From Phaeosaccion multiseriatum (Eukaryota; Ochrophyta, other classes), in assembly GCA_965112735.1 (NCBI GenBank), contig OZ218955.1, positions 248,001-312,000 on the forward strand: 64,000 bases of DNA. The letters run 5' to 3'. A model generated the notes under the pieces. It was given only the letters and a program-made list of their open reading frames with translations. It did no database searches and was not told where the DNA came from. The translations under genes and the position numbers were made by a program. This document shows, in pieces, positions 1 through 11,834 of the stretch; within the stretch, counting starts at the first letter, position 1; every line of letters begins with the position of its first letter.

Positions 1-186
1 ATAAAAAAGCAGATAAGAAGAGGGCAGCAGAGAGCATGCAGGGATGGTGAGGGGGATACTGAAGAGGGGCATTAAGGCTGTGTGGGCTAGAGAAGGTGGT
101 AGTGGCGGCGGCCCCTTTTCTTTTCGAAGGGCAAGGGCAACTGCAGGTGCAATTGTTGAGACAAGAGCAGAAGGACCGACAGTGCG

Positions 187-2079
187 ATGAAGCGGTGTAG
201 GGCATCAAGAAGGAGAGAAGGAGAAGCAGGAGCAGGATCAGCAGCAGGGGGACGGACGGGATATCGCTCTCCGGTGCTCCTCTCTCTGCTCATTGTTGGT
301 TTGCACAGCTCGCCACTTGTTTCTGCCTACATCGGAGGGGCGCGCTTCTCTGTCATCGACCGCTATTGGGACACAGGTGCCGCGCCGGCGAGCAGCGGTA
401 GTGGCAACAGCAGCGGCAGCAGTGGTGCTAGCGGCCCTGGCGCCCAGCAGTTTGGTGGTGGTGGCGGCGGTGGAATCAGTACGGAGGGAAGTAGTGTCAC
501 GAACGGTGCCGGCAGCGACGGGTATGGCCCCATGGGTAGGGGAAGGCCTCCTAGCGGGGGAGGGGGGGGGGGGGGTGCAGCAGTAGGAGCAGCAGCAGCG
601 ACAGTAGTGGGAGCAGGAATAGGAGGACGAGGGGGAGCAGGCATAGGGGCACTCCAGAGTAACTCGAGCTTGCCGCGTCGAGCGAGAGCAAGAAGGCGCA
701 CCTACGCCCCAAGGGCCCTACTGCAGCGCCCCTTTGACAAAATCTACTCCTCCTCCCTTGGCGGAGTTGCGTGGGCAGAGCAGGGCGGAGGTACCACCAC
801 CGCCACCACCAGCGCCACCCCGAGCTACTACTACTCCATGTCCAAGCGGCCGCTGCGGGTCATCACGGACATCGACGATACAGTCAAATCCAGTGGGAAC
901 AAGCGGCTGGCGGGTATTCCCCTGGGGGGCGTCGATGCCCAGTACGAAAGAGGGGCCTTCTACCCCGGGGTGGCGCAATTCGCGCTGGAGCTGGCCCGGT
1001 TCGGCTCGGCCAAAGAGATTGGCCCTCTGCCAGTGGCGGTGCTCACGGCCAGAGCTCGCGAGTTCAAAGTAGCGTTGGAAATCAACGCGGAGCACCCCAT
1101 CAGCCAGAAGTTCAGGGAGACGGGGGAGAGAGAGGGGGAGGCGGGCTGGGGCATTGGCCCCGTGCTGTACGGGAGCGTCAAGGAGTGGATCATTCAGTCC
1201 GGGAAATCCGTGCGGAAATTTAGCAACTTCAAGCTGCTGATGCGCGCAGACGGGGCGTACATTGCCAGCAAGATGGGCGTGCCTCCCGCTCAGCTCAACG
1301 ACTTTCTGTCGGCCGAATGCGGCGGCACAGCGCTGTCTGCGGCTGCCCATGGGGACAAGAAGAGCAGCAACAGCGGCGGCAGTAGCGGCAGGATTAGTAT
1401 CATTGGTAGCGGCAGAAGCAGGGGCAGCCTCGCGGGAAAGACTGGGAAGAGAGCAAAGGCACACATCACAAAGGGGAAAACTCTGCTGAAGAACACGCTC
1501 AGCAAGGGCAGCCAAAGGACCCCCGGGGGGGGCTCGGGCAACACAAAGCCGCAGTCTCCCTCTCCCTCACCTTCTCCTTCCGCGGCCTTGGCCTTGGCCC
1601 GGGGGGAGAAGGAGGAGCCACCGCTCATGGCCATTTGCGACTACATCTTTATTGGAGACACGGGAGAGGGTGACGCGAAGGCCGGGGACGAGATGTGCAT
1701 CGCCTTCCCACAGGTCATGAGAGCGGTCTTTATGCACGTGGTTTCCGGGGCTGTAGACGGCTCCTCCTGCCCCACCGGGCGGACGGTGAACGGCGTGCCC
1801 GTTGTCTACTTCAAGACTTACATCGGGGCGGCTCGACAGGCCTTCAAGTTGGGGCTGATGGACCGTGAAGGACTGGATCGGGTTGTTGAGGCGGCCAAAA
1901 GAGACCTTACGGAATACTGCGAAGCAGCGTCCGAGGCCTCCGGTGGGGAGCATGTGGTGAAGAGGGAGGACTGCAGCAAGTGGCGCGACTTGCTGGACGA
2001 CATTCATCTCATACGTCAGGACGACTCCGCCTGGCCGCTGGACATTCTCACACAGACCCTCAGCGGCTTTTGGCTTTGA
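187..2079 (+). CDS. APP1-like phosphatidate phosphatase (HAD fold), single exon, 630 aa
   Basis: Single-exon gene from ATG 187 to TGA 2077-2079. The catalytic part matches the APP1/DUF2183 family. HAD motif I reads TDIDDT, with the DxDxT residues at D228, D230 and T232. It is followed by a YPGV-F segment, and a late motif FIGDTGEGD lies around residues 488-495. Family members in fungi are Mg-dependent phosphatidate phosphatases linked to endocytic or actin-patch membranes. Here residues 29-47 form a hydrophobic stretch ending VSA-Y, which looks like a signal peptide or signal anchor, so the protein probably enters the secretory route. Residues about 60-160 and 390-470 are Gly/Ser-rich low-complexity inserts; the second splits the catalytic domain. 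Substrate is inferred from the family only. Confidence 0.75.
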   Translation: MKRCRASRRREGEAGAGSAAGGRTGYRSPVLLSLLIVGLHSSPLVSAYIGGARFSVIDRYWDTGAAPASSGSGNSSGSSGASGPGAQQFGGGGGGGISTEGSSVTNGAGSDGYGPMGRGRPPSGGGGGGGAAVGAAAATVVGAGIGGRGGAGIGALQSNSSLPRRARARRRTYAPRALLQRPFDKIYSSSLGGVAWAEQGGGTTTATTSATPSYYYSMSKRPLRVITDIDDTVKSSGNKRLAGIPLGGVDAQYERGAFYPGVAQFALELARFGSAKEIGPLPVAVLTARAREFKVALEINAEHPISQKFRETGEREGEAGWGIGPVLYGSVKEWIIQSGKSVRKFSNFKLLMRADGAYIASKMGVPPAQLNDFLSAECGGTALSAAAHGDKKSSNSGGSSGRISIIGSGRSRGSLAGKTGKRAKAHITKGKTLLKNTLSKGSQRTPGGGSGNTKPQSPSPSPSPSAALALARGEKEEPPLMAICDYIFIGDTGEGDAKAGDEMCIAFPQVMRAVFMHVVSGAVDGSSCPTGRTVNGVPVVYFKTYIGAARQAFKLGLMDREGLDRVVEAAKRDLTEYCEAASEASGGEHVVKREDCSKWRDLLDDIHLIRQDDSAWPLDILTQTLSGFWL

Positions 2080-2826
2080 CACCTTGGGCACTCGGCTTGC
2101 GGCACGGGTTGATATATTGAGACCAAGAGAGAGATGGATGATGGGAGAGGAGAGCGGGTTGATCTGTTGAGACCAAGAGAGAGATGATGATGATGATGGG
2201 AGAGGAGAGGAGAGCTCTGGTGCATTGCTTTGTCTTGTTTGTTGACAAAACAAGGGAATGATGACACTGTGAAATGAGCAGGGAAAAGGGAAGGAGAAAG
2301 GAGGAAGGAGAGGAGAGGAGAGGAGGCGTGAGCGATCGAAGCGTCAGCCGCTGCCGAAGGTTGTATTTATTGGTAAGAGAGGGAGGACGGGTTGATCGAG
2401 TGGGAGTTGGGCAAGAGTTAGTCAAGTAGACGGAGACGGGGAAGAGCTAGTAGTCAAGTAGATGGTTGTACCACCCTACGAGTGGCATAGTCGGCCCCAC
2501 CGCCACTCATATTCTTTCACTTGAAGAGATGTTGTTTCGGTGGTCAAAGCAAAGGACGCAGAGAGCATGTATAAAAACGTAAGGAGCGCATGTATAGAAG
2601 CGCGAATTAGTACCCGAATTAGTACCCACAGATGAATGACAACACGACGAGAACCAAAGCGCCGCCCGTCGACTGACTGAGAAGAGAGTGTTATGGTGAT
2701 GGAGCGTGTATTTGGTATTTAGTCTATTTAGTCAGTAAGAAAGGAGGAAGAAAGGAAGGCTCAACCAACCGCTACTTCAAAGCCAAAGCCCCCAGGCCTT
2801 CCCTCCCACGGGCCGGTCAATCAATG
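2080..2826. other. Convergent intergenic region, 3' flanks
   Basis: Space between two genes that end toward each other. It holds a short imperfect direct repeat: a GTTGAT-(A/C)T-TTGAGACCAAGAGAG word occurs at about 2107-2133 and again at 2157-2185. Simple GA-rich tracts follow. No coding region is supported. Confidence 0.5.
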
Positions 2827-3590
2827 TCAGGGCCCGAAGCGGGACTTCTTGGTTGGCCGTGTGGTTGTACTTGTCGTCGTCGTCGCCAAACCCGAAGACG
2901 CGCCAACAAGCGCCTGTTCCGCGCTGCCGTGCCCCTGCCCCTGCCCCTTGCCTGTGCTGGAGACTGGCGGGGGCTGTAGGTGAGGCGGTAGAGCGGGTGG
3001 TGGGTTGAGGCTTTGCGTTGGAGGAGGGCGGGCCGCCACAGCAAATCTCGCTGCGATCTGAGCCGCTCGTGTTGCGGCGGCGGAAGGGGCTGCCCCCCCT
3101 GAGAGATTACCGCCGGGTACACTACCACCAACCCCTCCTCCGAGGCGCGCCCTCGCTGCTACCGCTGCCGCTGCCGCTGCTGCCGCCCCCCCGCCCCCGC
3201 CCCCTGTCACTGCTGCCGCTGCCGCTGCCGCCGCAGCCGCCGCCGCCGCCGCGCCGCTTTGTTGCCCCCCCCCGCCCCACTTGCTAGTCCTGGCATTGCC
3301 ACTAACCCCACTAACCCCACCCCCCCGTCCCCCTGCTCCAGACGCCAAGGCAGGAGGGGCCTCCCCCCCCGCGCTCCTGCCCCACAAGTTGGTCCGCCGC
3401 CGGGAGGCACTGCCACCGCCCACGGCAGCCGCAGCCGCAGCAGCAGCAGCGACGGCAGCAGAAGCCGCGGATGCAGAAGCAGAGGCAGGCACTACAGGCA
3501 GGCCCGTAGAAAGTCTCCCTCCTACGCCCTGAGCGGCACCAACCCCAGCACCAGCAACCCCCCCCCCGCCTCCTCCTCCTCCTCCTCCTC

Positions 3591-3624
<34 letters not shown>

Positions 3625-4698
3625 CCTGCTGCCATGGCCATGCTGCGGTAAATGCTGCCTAAGCATGGCTGTGGTGCTCGCCGTGGCGGCTGCCTTGTGC
3701 CTGGAGGCCTGTTCCTCCTGTATCTGCTGCTGCGCCGCCGCCTGCGCCGCACGCTTGCTCGCAATCAAGAGCGCGTCGTGGAAGTCCTCCGCCTCGTACC
3801 CCAGAGGGTCGAACAGCGCCTTGGGGTAGTTGCTCTGCTTGTCCTTCACCTTGAAGTGCTCGCAAATCTTGCCCAACATACCTGGGTTGCCGTACTCCCT
3901 CTTGGCCCTGACGCTGCTGGTAAAGTCGAGCCCGTCCGCCCGCTGTTTGGCCGCCTCCAGGAACTGCGTCACGTTGGCCTGCGTCTTGGGTTTGACCTTG
4001 CCGTGCTTGGGCTCCTTGGGCACCATGTGCCTGTACCTCTTATCGATGATGTCGTACTCTTCTGGCTCCTCACCCTCCCCATCGCCCCCCCCCGCCCCGC
4101 CTTCCTCCATCGGCACAGTCGTCTGCCTCTGCCTCTGCCCCCCCCCTTCTTCAGCCCCAAGCGCCGTAGATTGTACTCGCTGGGAAGAGCTCCCCGCAGA
4201 TCCTCCTATTGGCGTTGCGCGACTACCGCCGCTCTCGCCCTTTCCATTCGTCTGTCCATGGCAAGCAAGCACCCCTGTTTGCTTCCCCCTCCCGTCACCC
4301 TCCCCCTCTTCGTCCGTCGTCGTGCCCACTGCTACATTTACAAGGGAGCCGTCCGCTCCTGCCGCTCCCCGACCTTTACTAACCACTACTACTCCTCCCT
4401 GCTTTTTTATTGTTTCACACTCAGAGCCGGCCCGCAAAATCCCTGATGCCGGTGATACCGTTGCCCCACTTTTCCCTCCAGGCACCTGGTGCCGCTGCTG
4501 CGCACGCCCTTCCTTCTCTTTGCCCAAAGCATCCACAACACGCCCCCCATCCTGAAGCGGAGACTTGTTCTGCTCCTCGTTGTCCGAGTGATGCAGCCCA
4601 TTGAACTGCGGCCCTCCCTCCTCTCCCTCCGAGCTGTCGTGATCCTCCTCCCCGCTGTGGTCGGACCCGTACCCGCCCAGCCCCAGCAAGGAGCTCAT
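2827..4698 (-). CDS. SAP30BP/HCNGP-like protein, single exon, 623 aa
   Basis: Uninterrupted reading frame from ATG 4698 to stop 2827. Residues about 214-320 match the HCNGP (SAP30-binding protein) family: a YDIIDKRY start, a central NPGMLGKICEHF block and the hallmark YPKALFDPLGY near 291-301, followed by a helix. The N-terminus MSSLLGLGGYGSD with an acidic stretch also resembles the start of family members. In animals this protein is a nuclear factor tied to Sin3/HDAC co-repression and spliceosome function. The C-terminal 300 residues are Ala/Gly homopolymers encoded by GCN/GGN repeats, ending KKSRFGP. Length is about twice that of the human protein because of these repeats. Nuclear role inferred from the family. 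Confidence 0.8.
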
Positions 4699-5062
4699 CC
4701 TCAGCAGCTACGTCTTCTCCGGCTGCACCTGCTCAGTGACAAGTGACAAGACCCTACCGCCCCATGGGTAGCGGGGTCGATCGCTAGAGATGGATTGAGG
4801 GAGCTCGCTCCAGAAAAATTTGGGAGATTACGGGTATCCCCCCGGGGGCGGATTTGTTTGCTTTAACGTTTTCGGCAGATCGGAGAGAGAGAGAGAAGGG
4901 AGTGTAGCGTGTGAGATCTACCTCTGCTGTCCTCTACTCGGAGAGCACCTTCTGCTGCTTCTCGTGTTGCTCCTGCTTTGGCTCTGTACTTCCTTCCATT
5001 ACCACCCTCGTCCCCGTTGGCCAGGCTTATCCTTCCCGGAGACAAAGGGAGGTAGGGCAATC
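4699..5062. promoter_or_regulatory. Divergent promoter region (SAP30BP-like / proteasome alpha-2)
   Basis: 364 bp between two start codons pointing away from each other, so both promoters must lie here. No clear TATA box is seen. A GA repeat (about 4881-4894) and C/T-rich stretches lie before the proteasome ATG. Confidence 0.5.
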
Positions 5063-6783
5063 ATGGGCGACTCTGCGTATAGCTTCTCGCTCACAACCTT
5101 CAGTCGGTCGGGAAAGCTTCTGCAGATCGAGTATGCACTCAACGCAGTGGCAGAGGGCAAGACATCACTTGGAATCAAGGGTAAGAGGAGGGGAGGAAGG
5201 GAGGAGAGAACAAATGAGATTGAGGGAGACACGGGACTTGGACGGAGCGAGTTTTGGGCCATGAATGATGGCAGAGAATAGGCTTCGCTTGGTTTCACTC
5301 TCTAACTTGTTGTCGGCGGCCGCGACGTCTGAAGGGGGGGAGGAGTGGGTGTAGGCGGGGGCCGGCGGGGTGGAAAGGAAGCCCTTGTTGGTCCCATCCT
5401 TTGGGTAGATGCAAGAGGAATGGGGCGGTAGATGTAAGCGAGATGGGGCGTTTGGCACGCTCGTAGGACCGAAGTGCAGCATTTTCCAGCAGGGTGTGAT
5501 GCTGCTGATTTGCCTCTTGCTTATTGAAGGGAAGCCACCTCTCTCTAGCACTCACTGTTTGTCGCTGTCGTCGTCTGCAGAACCTTGTAATGGACTGCTA
5601 CTTCACCTTTATACGCTGCTGCTCGCGTCGCATCGCCATGCTGCCTCCTATGAGCTGCTCTCTCTTTGCCTCCGCCTCCTCCTTCTCAAACCCTCTTCAT
5701 CACTCACCATCTACACCACCCTCCCCTCGTGCCACTGTGCACCCATTGACCCACCCTGTGCCCCGCGTAAACACGCCCGCTGCAGCCACCAACGGCGTGG
5801 TGCTAGTGACGGAGAAGAAGCTCCCCTCAGTGCTGGTGGACGAGACCGCCGTTGCGCGGGCCTCCCTCGTCACCCCCACCACGGGCTTTGTTTTCAGCGG
5901 CGTTGGGCCCGACTACCGCGTTCTGGTGCGCAAGAGTCGGAAGCGAGCGCAGGCCTACTTTAACATGTACAGGGAGGTTCAACCCGTGCATATGCTGGTC
6001 AAGGACGTGGCGGGGGTGATGCAGGAGTTTACTCAGAGTGGCGGCGTGCGGCCGTTCGGCGTGTCACTACTGGTGGCGGGGTATGATGACGACGGACCTC
6101 AGCTCTATCAGGTGGACCCCAGTGGGGCCTACTTTGGGTGGAAGGCCACGGCTATTGGCAAGAAGTTTATGAGCGCCAAGAGCTTTCTGGAGAAGCGGTA
6201 CAATGAGGTGAGGAGACAGGAGGAGGAGGAGGAGGAGGAGGAGGAGGAGAGGCGAGGAGTAGCAAGAATACGAGAGATTTCGTCTTGGGCTTGATTTTGA
6301 TTTGCCCCCCTCCCCCCTTTTGAGATGGAGAGACGGAGTGTCTGGTTGGAGATGGGCGCGGAAGGCGGCGGGGTTAGTGGTCATGCCCTTCTAGCTGAAT
6401 GTGTGAGCTCTACTGCCTCCCTCCCTTCCTTTGCCGCACGTATATAGACTCGGTCGAGTAAACGAACCAACCCCACCTTACTCCCTCCCGCCTGTGAGGG
6501 GTTCTTCTTCCTTGCTGCCTGCCAGACCCCACCCCCCACTGACGCCGTTTCTTCGCTCTCTCGGTCCTCATGTTTGGACATGCCGTATGTACATGTACTT
6601 TCACAAATGGCACAGGAGATGGAGCTGGACGACGCCATCCACACGGCTCTGCTAACAATGCGCGAGGGCTTCGACAGAGAGATGAATGAGCACAACATTG
6701 AAGTGGCGGTGGTGGGGGAGGACAGGAAGATGCGCATCCTCACGCCACAGGAGATTAAGGACTACTTGGACGAGGCCATGTAG
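5063..6783 (+). CDS. PSMA2: 20S proteasome subunit alpha type-2, 3 exons, 235 aa
   Basis: Exons 5063-5180, 5786-6207 and 6616-6783, introns GT-AG, giving 235 residues against 234 usual for alpha-2. The N-terminus [19 protein letters not shown] with QIEYAL is the proteasome alpha N-terminal signature that forms the gate of the 20S core. Strong family landmarks follow: [46 protein letters not shown] and FLEKRYNE just before intron 2. The last exon carries the [10 protein letters not shown] helix and ends at TAG. Alpha subunits are non-catalytic ring components of the cytosolic and nuclear proteasome. Intron 1 is 605 bp; intron 2 starts in a GAG repeat. Confidence 0.96.
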
Positions 6784-8366
6784 AAAGAGAGAGAGCGACT
6801 AGGGAGGAGAAGGAATGAGAGAGACCAGAGAGGAGATGGATGTGGATGTGAGAGAGGGGAGGAAGGAGGTCGTCCTGCTTGACTTGTTCCGACCAGAGAG
6901 GCGAGAGAGCAAGTGAGATGGGAGGGAGAGAGTGATGAGAGATTCCTCGCTTCTTCCATACTCATTCGGTGGGGCGGGACTTCCGAGTGCAGCCCATGGA
7001 GGCATATGGGGAGGGACCATGTGGCCGCAGCAGAGGTGGCGAGGCTTGACAGTCAGCTGTGAAGGGGGGCGTGGGGTTTGGTGTGGGATGTGGGCCGTTT
7101 ATGCGGTCGACCTTCTGCCAGCTCCTGCACCTTCGGTCATTCCCTCTGGAGTGAGTTGAGCGCATTCCGTGGGGGGCGAGTTCTGTGGGCGTGAGGGCGG
7201 CGTCTGCCCGTTGCACGCATGCCCCCACACCACATGGGTTGATGGTGATTAATTAGGCTTGCAAAATAACATGACCAGAAACCCAAAAGCAGATCAAAAG
7301 CAAGCAACAGGGTCCACCATGGCTCAGCTGTGTTAGGAATGGTGTCTATTTTCAAAGTCGAGCAGTAGGTCTGTATGTATATCGGATGTACTATCCGACA
7401 CACATATCGAGGCCCAACCCTCTCGGGATGGCCCCTCCCTCTCCATTGTCCTTCTATTGGATCACCAACTGCTCCACCTGTGGCTGCTCTGTTGCTGCTG
7501 GTCTGCTTGCCCCCCTCGACATGTCTGTGCGCTCAAAAGTCGCGCGATATTAGAATGGGTACTCAGTGCCCCGAGAGAGCAGCAGCAGCAGGGACTCAGT
7601 GAGGAGAGAGAGGAAGGAAAGAGAGGGACGAGCAGCATCAAGCCAACCGAAAGAAAAGGAGCAGCAATCAACAGATCCGGCAAGACAGACACACTCATTG
7701 CCGCTCTGGTGGAGTTGCGCCTCTTGTTTCGTGGTTGGGTCATTGTTCGTCCCCCTTCGGTCATTGTTCGTCCCCCTTCCATCCACTACAGCCTCTCTTA
7801 CCCTCATACACACAGCACAGCACCGCCGACCTTGACGTCCCACTATCCCAGCTCGCCAACCGCCAAGGCCAGCCCTGGGGAGGTGCCCATCCATCACGAC
7901 GTCACCACCTCCTTGGACTGTACCCCCCCCCGGCTCGAAGTCCACTACCCCAATTTGGGTCCTTGTCGCTCGGTACCCAAGCAGGCACAGGTCCCGCGCA
8001 ATGCAGTGCCAAACACCCGACGACGATGGCGAGTGCCGCCTGCTGCCATCTGCCCGTCTGTCGTGCCGGAGGCTAGGAGGGAGGTTACAGAAAACAAACA
8101 CAGAGAGCTCTCCCCTGTTCGACTTGATGTTATCGTCGCTCGCTCTCCTGCCTCGTATGCCAAGGACCGAAGCACCAACATGTTCATGGGACAGGGCGCT
8201 CATTCCACTTGTCTGATGCTTGGACCCTCGGCATGAGTCAGACAGGCGAGCGCCTCGACTTCCAACAGCAGTCAGGTGGGCTCACTGATGCGATCGTCCA
8301 GGAATGGCGCCAAAGGCACTAACGCACGCAAGCAAGCACGACACCTGCGCGGGGAACGTGCGTACG

Positions 8367-8421
<55 letters not shown>

Positions 8422-8484
8422 CTCCACCCTATCATTCGCCATACCCTCAAGGCTGAACCTGGGCTGACTATCCAGCCTAGGCCC
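6784..8484. other. Convergent intergenic region without supported gene
   Basis: 1.7 kb between proteasome alpha-2 and the 3' end of the UXS gene. Open frames here (for example 7457-8236) have no recognisable domain and no splice context. A direct repeat of GGTCATTGTTCGTCCCCCTTC lies at about 7737-7778. A (CGTG)n microsatellite closes the region. Confidence 0.5.
8357..8421. repeat. (CGTG)n tetranucleotide microsatellite
   Basis: About 16 tandem CGTG units, nearly perfect, just downstream of the UXS stop codon at 8485. Confidence 0.95.
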
Positions 8485-11400
8485 CTAGGCCCCTGGCTTG
8501 ACCGCCTTGGGCCCCGTGGGCATGATCTCACCAGACCTCTCGAGCTCTCCTCTGAAGTAGTCAATAGTGGCGCGGATGCCCTCCTTCACGTCCACGCGAG
8601 GCTGCCACTGGAGGTGCTCCTTGGCCACGCCGATGTCCGGCCTGGGGGGGAGACGGGTTGGGGGGGGGGGTAGTAGAGGCATACGGGGATGGATATTAGA
8701 GGCATATGGGGGGCATGGCATTGATACGCGTCTTCCGAAGCGGAGGAGACCAAAAAAGGAGGGCAATACAGGCCTCCCCTCTGCCTCATCCTTCAGTTCA
8801 GAGTTTCAGTTCAGTCCCTTCAGTTCAGAGTTTCAGTTCAGTCCACAGTTCACCTGCGCTGGCGGGGGTCGTCTTCTGTGGCAGGGAGGTACACAATCCT
8901 GCTCTTGGACCCCTGGGGTACATAGACAGGCATACAGACACAAAGATTGATGGACAGGCACATCGTAGGCACGTGAGGTCATGTACAGCCAGGCAGAGCA
9001 GGCATACGGACAGGCACGTACGCACGCGCGCGCACACACACACACACGCATCCCTCCTCCTCACTGCACTGAAACTGACCGTCATTTCCTTGACGAGCTC
9101 CGCGAAGGTGCTGACGGTGTACTCCTCGGGGTTGCCGATGTTAACGGGCTGCGAGTAGTCGCTGTTCATCAGAGACACCAGGCCCTCCACTAGGTCATCC
9201 ACGTACTGTCGTATTCGATATCCCATGTAGAGGCGAAGAAATAGAGGTCGAATAAGACAAGAGAGATGAAGATACACTGCTTCGCTTCGATTCGAGAGGG
9301 ACGCTTGAGAGAGCATTCATGTATGTAGGAAGGCACTGTATGGCACGAGCAGCAGAGAAGCTCGAGGCACCGTGACTGACTGACAGACGGACTGACTGAC
9401 TGACTGACTGACGGACACCAGGCACCGACTGACTGCACACTCACCTGGAAGGACCTTGTCTGCTGCCCCGTCCCGTAGATGGTAATGTCCTTCCCCTGCA
9501 GGGCCTGGATGATGAAGTTGCTCACCACCCGCCCGTCGTTGGGGTGCATGCGGGGCCCAAACGTGTTGAAGATGCGAGCCACTCGCACCTCAAGGTTCTC
9601 CTGCCGCTCGTAAGCGTACATCATCTGGTGATTCACAGATGGCAGTGAGGGGGGAGGGGAGGGAGGGAGTGAGCGGGTGAGTGAGTTAGAGAGTGGGCAA
9701 AACTCTCTTCTCTCACACACATACACGTACGCACGCAGGTCTTACCGTCTCTGCCACCCTCTTCCCTTCATCGTAGCACGCCCTGGGCCCGATTGGGTTC
9801 ACGTGCCCCCAATACGTCTCCTTCTGGGGATGCTGCTCGGGATCGCCATAGACCTTTGGGTATGGGGCACAAGTGATTGATACATGGGGTACGGGGTATG
9901 GGCGTAGTTGACAACGACGGGGGAGAGGGGGGGGGTGAGAGCTCGTCAGATGCCCAATGAGAGGCAGTGGGATCGGCCCGATGGAGCGACAAGGACTCCG
10001 ATTCCGCATGCTGCCATTGTACATACACCAGGGGGCATCGTCCCCTCCCCCCTTCCCAGGGGGGCTTCCCAGGGCTAATGATAACATCATGCTTCTTCCG
10101 TGCCCACCTCTGAGGTGGAGGTGAGCAACATCCTCGACATCGTCCGCTTGGCTAGGCCCAGCATGTTCAAAGTGCCTAAGGGGGGTAGGGAGGGGCACAG
10201 GGAGGGAGGAGGAGGAGGAGGAGGAGGAGGAGGAGGAGGAGGAGGAGGAGGAGGAGGAGGAGGAGGAGGAGGAGGAGGAGGTGGCGGTGGAGACAGATGC
10301 ATGCACGAACTTGTGTGTGAGACGAGCGCAGTCGCCAATTGTGATTCCGTTGGCGAGAGAGACTGCAGCTGACACTCGACAAGCAAACGACAAATGAATC
10401 ACAAATGACAAATGCCAAACAGTGAACACACACATGCCGCACCTTGCGTTGAGGTCTTGATGGTCTTGATGGGGTTGAATTGGTAGTGGGGGGGTGAGGC
10501 CGGACACGCCAGGTGGTAGATCTGGTCGATCTCGAGCTGCGTGCAGATGGCAGCAGATGGATGGGGGAAAGCGGCCCGACACGGGAGAGGTTAGGTAAGG
10601 CGGATGGCGATGGCCGCCCTCCATTGCGTTGTGAGGCATGCATCACCCCCTTTGCCCCACTGCCGCTCCAGCCAAAGCCAAAGCCAAAGCCAGTACAGTA
10701 CAGTACAGCACGGCACACAGCAGCACGGTACGGCCAAGCCCAAGGAAGGGGGCTGAAACGAGCCCAACGCTCGACTCGGCACTTGGTGTCACTAAGCGAA
10801 AGCCTCGAGTCAGTGGCAGTGGCAGTGTGCGCGTTCGCGCTAGTACTGTGAACTGCAGCTCCCTCCCTCTCTCTCTCACCCCCCTCCCTCCCTCTCTCTC
10901 TCACCCTCCTCCCTCCCCTCCCTCCCTCCCCTCCCCGCCCTCGCTCCCTCCCTCCCCTCCCTCACCAGGATAGGGTTGACGACATCGTGAACGATGAGTT
11001 GGAAGTTTGGATGTCCCAGCCAGTGGTGTACATTCTGCTTCCTGCCGGTGAACATGTTGTCCACAACTATCACCTCGTGCCCCTGCTGCATCAGGCGGTC
11101 GGTCTGACGAACACATACATACACATACACAGAGAGAGACAGATATTCACACAAAGACACACACACACACCACACAACACAAATACACACGCACACGCAC
11201 ACAGACGCACACACACATGCGTCATTGGTTGGTCGTCGCCAACGCAGGGAAGGGCAACAAAAGAAAAGGAAGACGAAGAAGCAGACGGCCTGTCCCCACC
11301 AGATGGTCCTTGATGGTGTGCTTCCCCCCCCCCTCCCTTCTTACCAAGTGCGATCCCACGAAGCCCGCCCCGCCTGTGATGAGTATGCGCTTCCTCTCCT

Positions 11401-11679
11401 TCTCGGACAGGGTGATGGTGGGAGGGTATACGAGTTTGCCTCCATCGCCGTCGCCATCTCCCTTGAACACAGCCGACAGGTGGTCCATCTGCCAAGCCAG
11501 CAGCAGCAGTTGGTGATAAAGCCGCAGCAGCAGTAGCAGAGCAGCAGGAGGATGATGAGGAGGAGGGGCAGTGGATGGCAGTGGATGTAGAGAAAGGAGG
11601 AGGGTTGGGGTCATGGCTAGAGTTGAGAACCGCGGCGCAGCAGACGTGACCGTGTCAATTGCTGTCCTCTCTCTCTCTG

Positions 11680-11745
<66 letters not shown>

Positions 11746-11834
11746 ACCTCACTGTGCAGGATCTTTTGTATTTGCCTCTGTACTTCCCTGTTCACTTGCT
11801 CTTGGCTCACGATTTCCGAAGGGGAAAACCACAT
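8485..11834 (-). CDS. UXS: UDP-glucuronate decarboxylase (UDP-xylose synthase), 10 exons
   Basis: Exons on the minus strand: 11834-11748, 11488-11345, 11103-10966, 10536-10443, 10175-10108, 9853-9746, 9624-9445, 9205-9080, 8912-8854, 8641-8485. All junctions are GT-AG and in frame, giving 386 aa. The enzyme converts UDP-glucuronate to UDP-xylose with NAD+, feeding cell-wall and glycan synthesis. Landmarks: Rossmann motif [52 protein letters not shown] (the catalytic YxxxK), [38 protein letters not shown] and DDPRQRRPDI. The first exon is less certain. It encodes a short helix ending QKILHSE; an ATG at 12053 is an in-frame alternative start, and exon 2 itself begins with ATG, so exon 1 could be 5' UTR. 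Confidence 0.93.
10204..10283. repeat. (GGA)n microsatellite in UXS intron
   Basis: About 25 GGA units (pyrimidine-rich on the transcript strand), located immediately upstream of the acceptor of the exon starting at 10175. It probably serves as the polypyrimidine tract. Confidence 0.9.
11671..11746. repeat. (CT)n microsatellite in first UXS intron
   Basis: Mostly perfect CT repeat with a few CCC or GT interruptions. It abuts the donor site of the putative first exon at 11747. Confidence 0.85.

Noticed and set aside
718-1515. Antisense frame within the APP1-like gene
   Set aside because: A shadow of the GC-rich coding strand; the sense strand shows the catalytic motifs.
4820-5281. Upstream start for the proteasome alpha-2 frame
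   Set aside because: The family N-terminus YSFSLTTFS begins right after ATG 5063; longer N-terminal versions would disturb the gate and run into GA repeats.
7457-8236. Plus-strand open frame of 259 codons between the proteasome and UXS genes
   Set aside because: Opens on a non-ATG codon, has no domain and no splice-consistent neighbours, and contains direct repeats; an antisense frame is equally open, as expected in GC-rich DNA.
8357-8421. Possible telomere-like or coding repeat at (CGTG)n
   Set aside because: A plain tetranucleotide microsatellite; no telomeric unit and no gene in frame.
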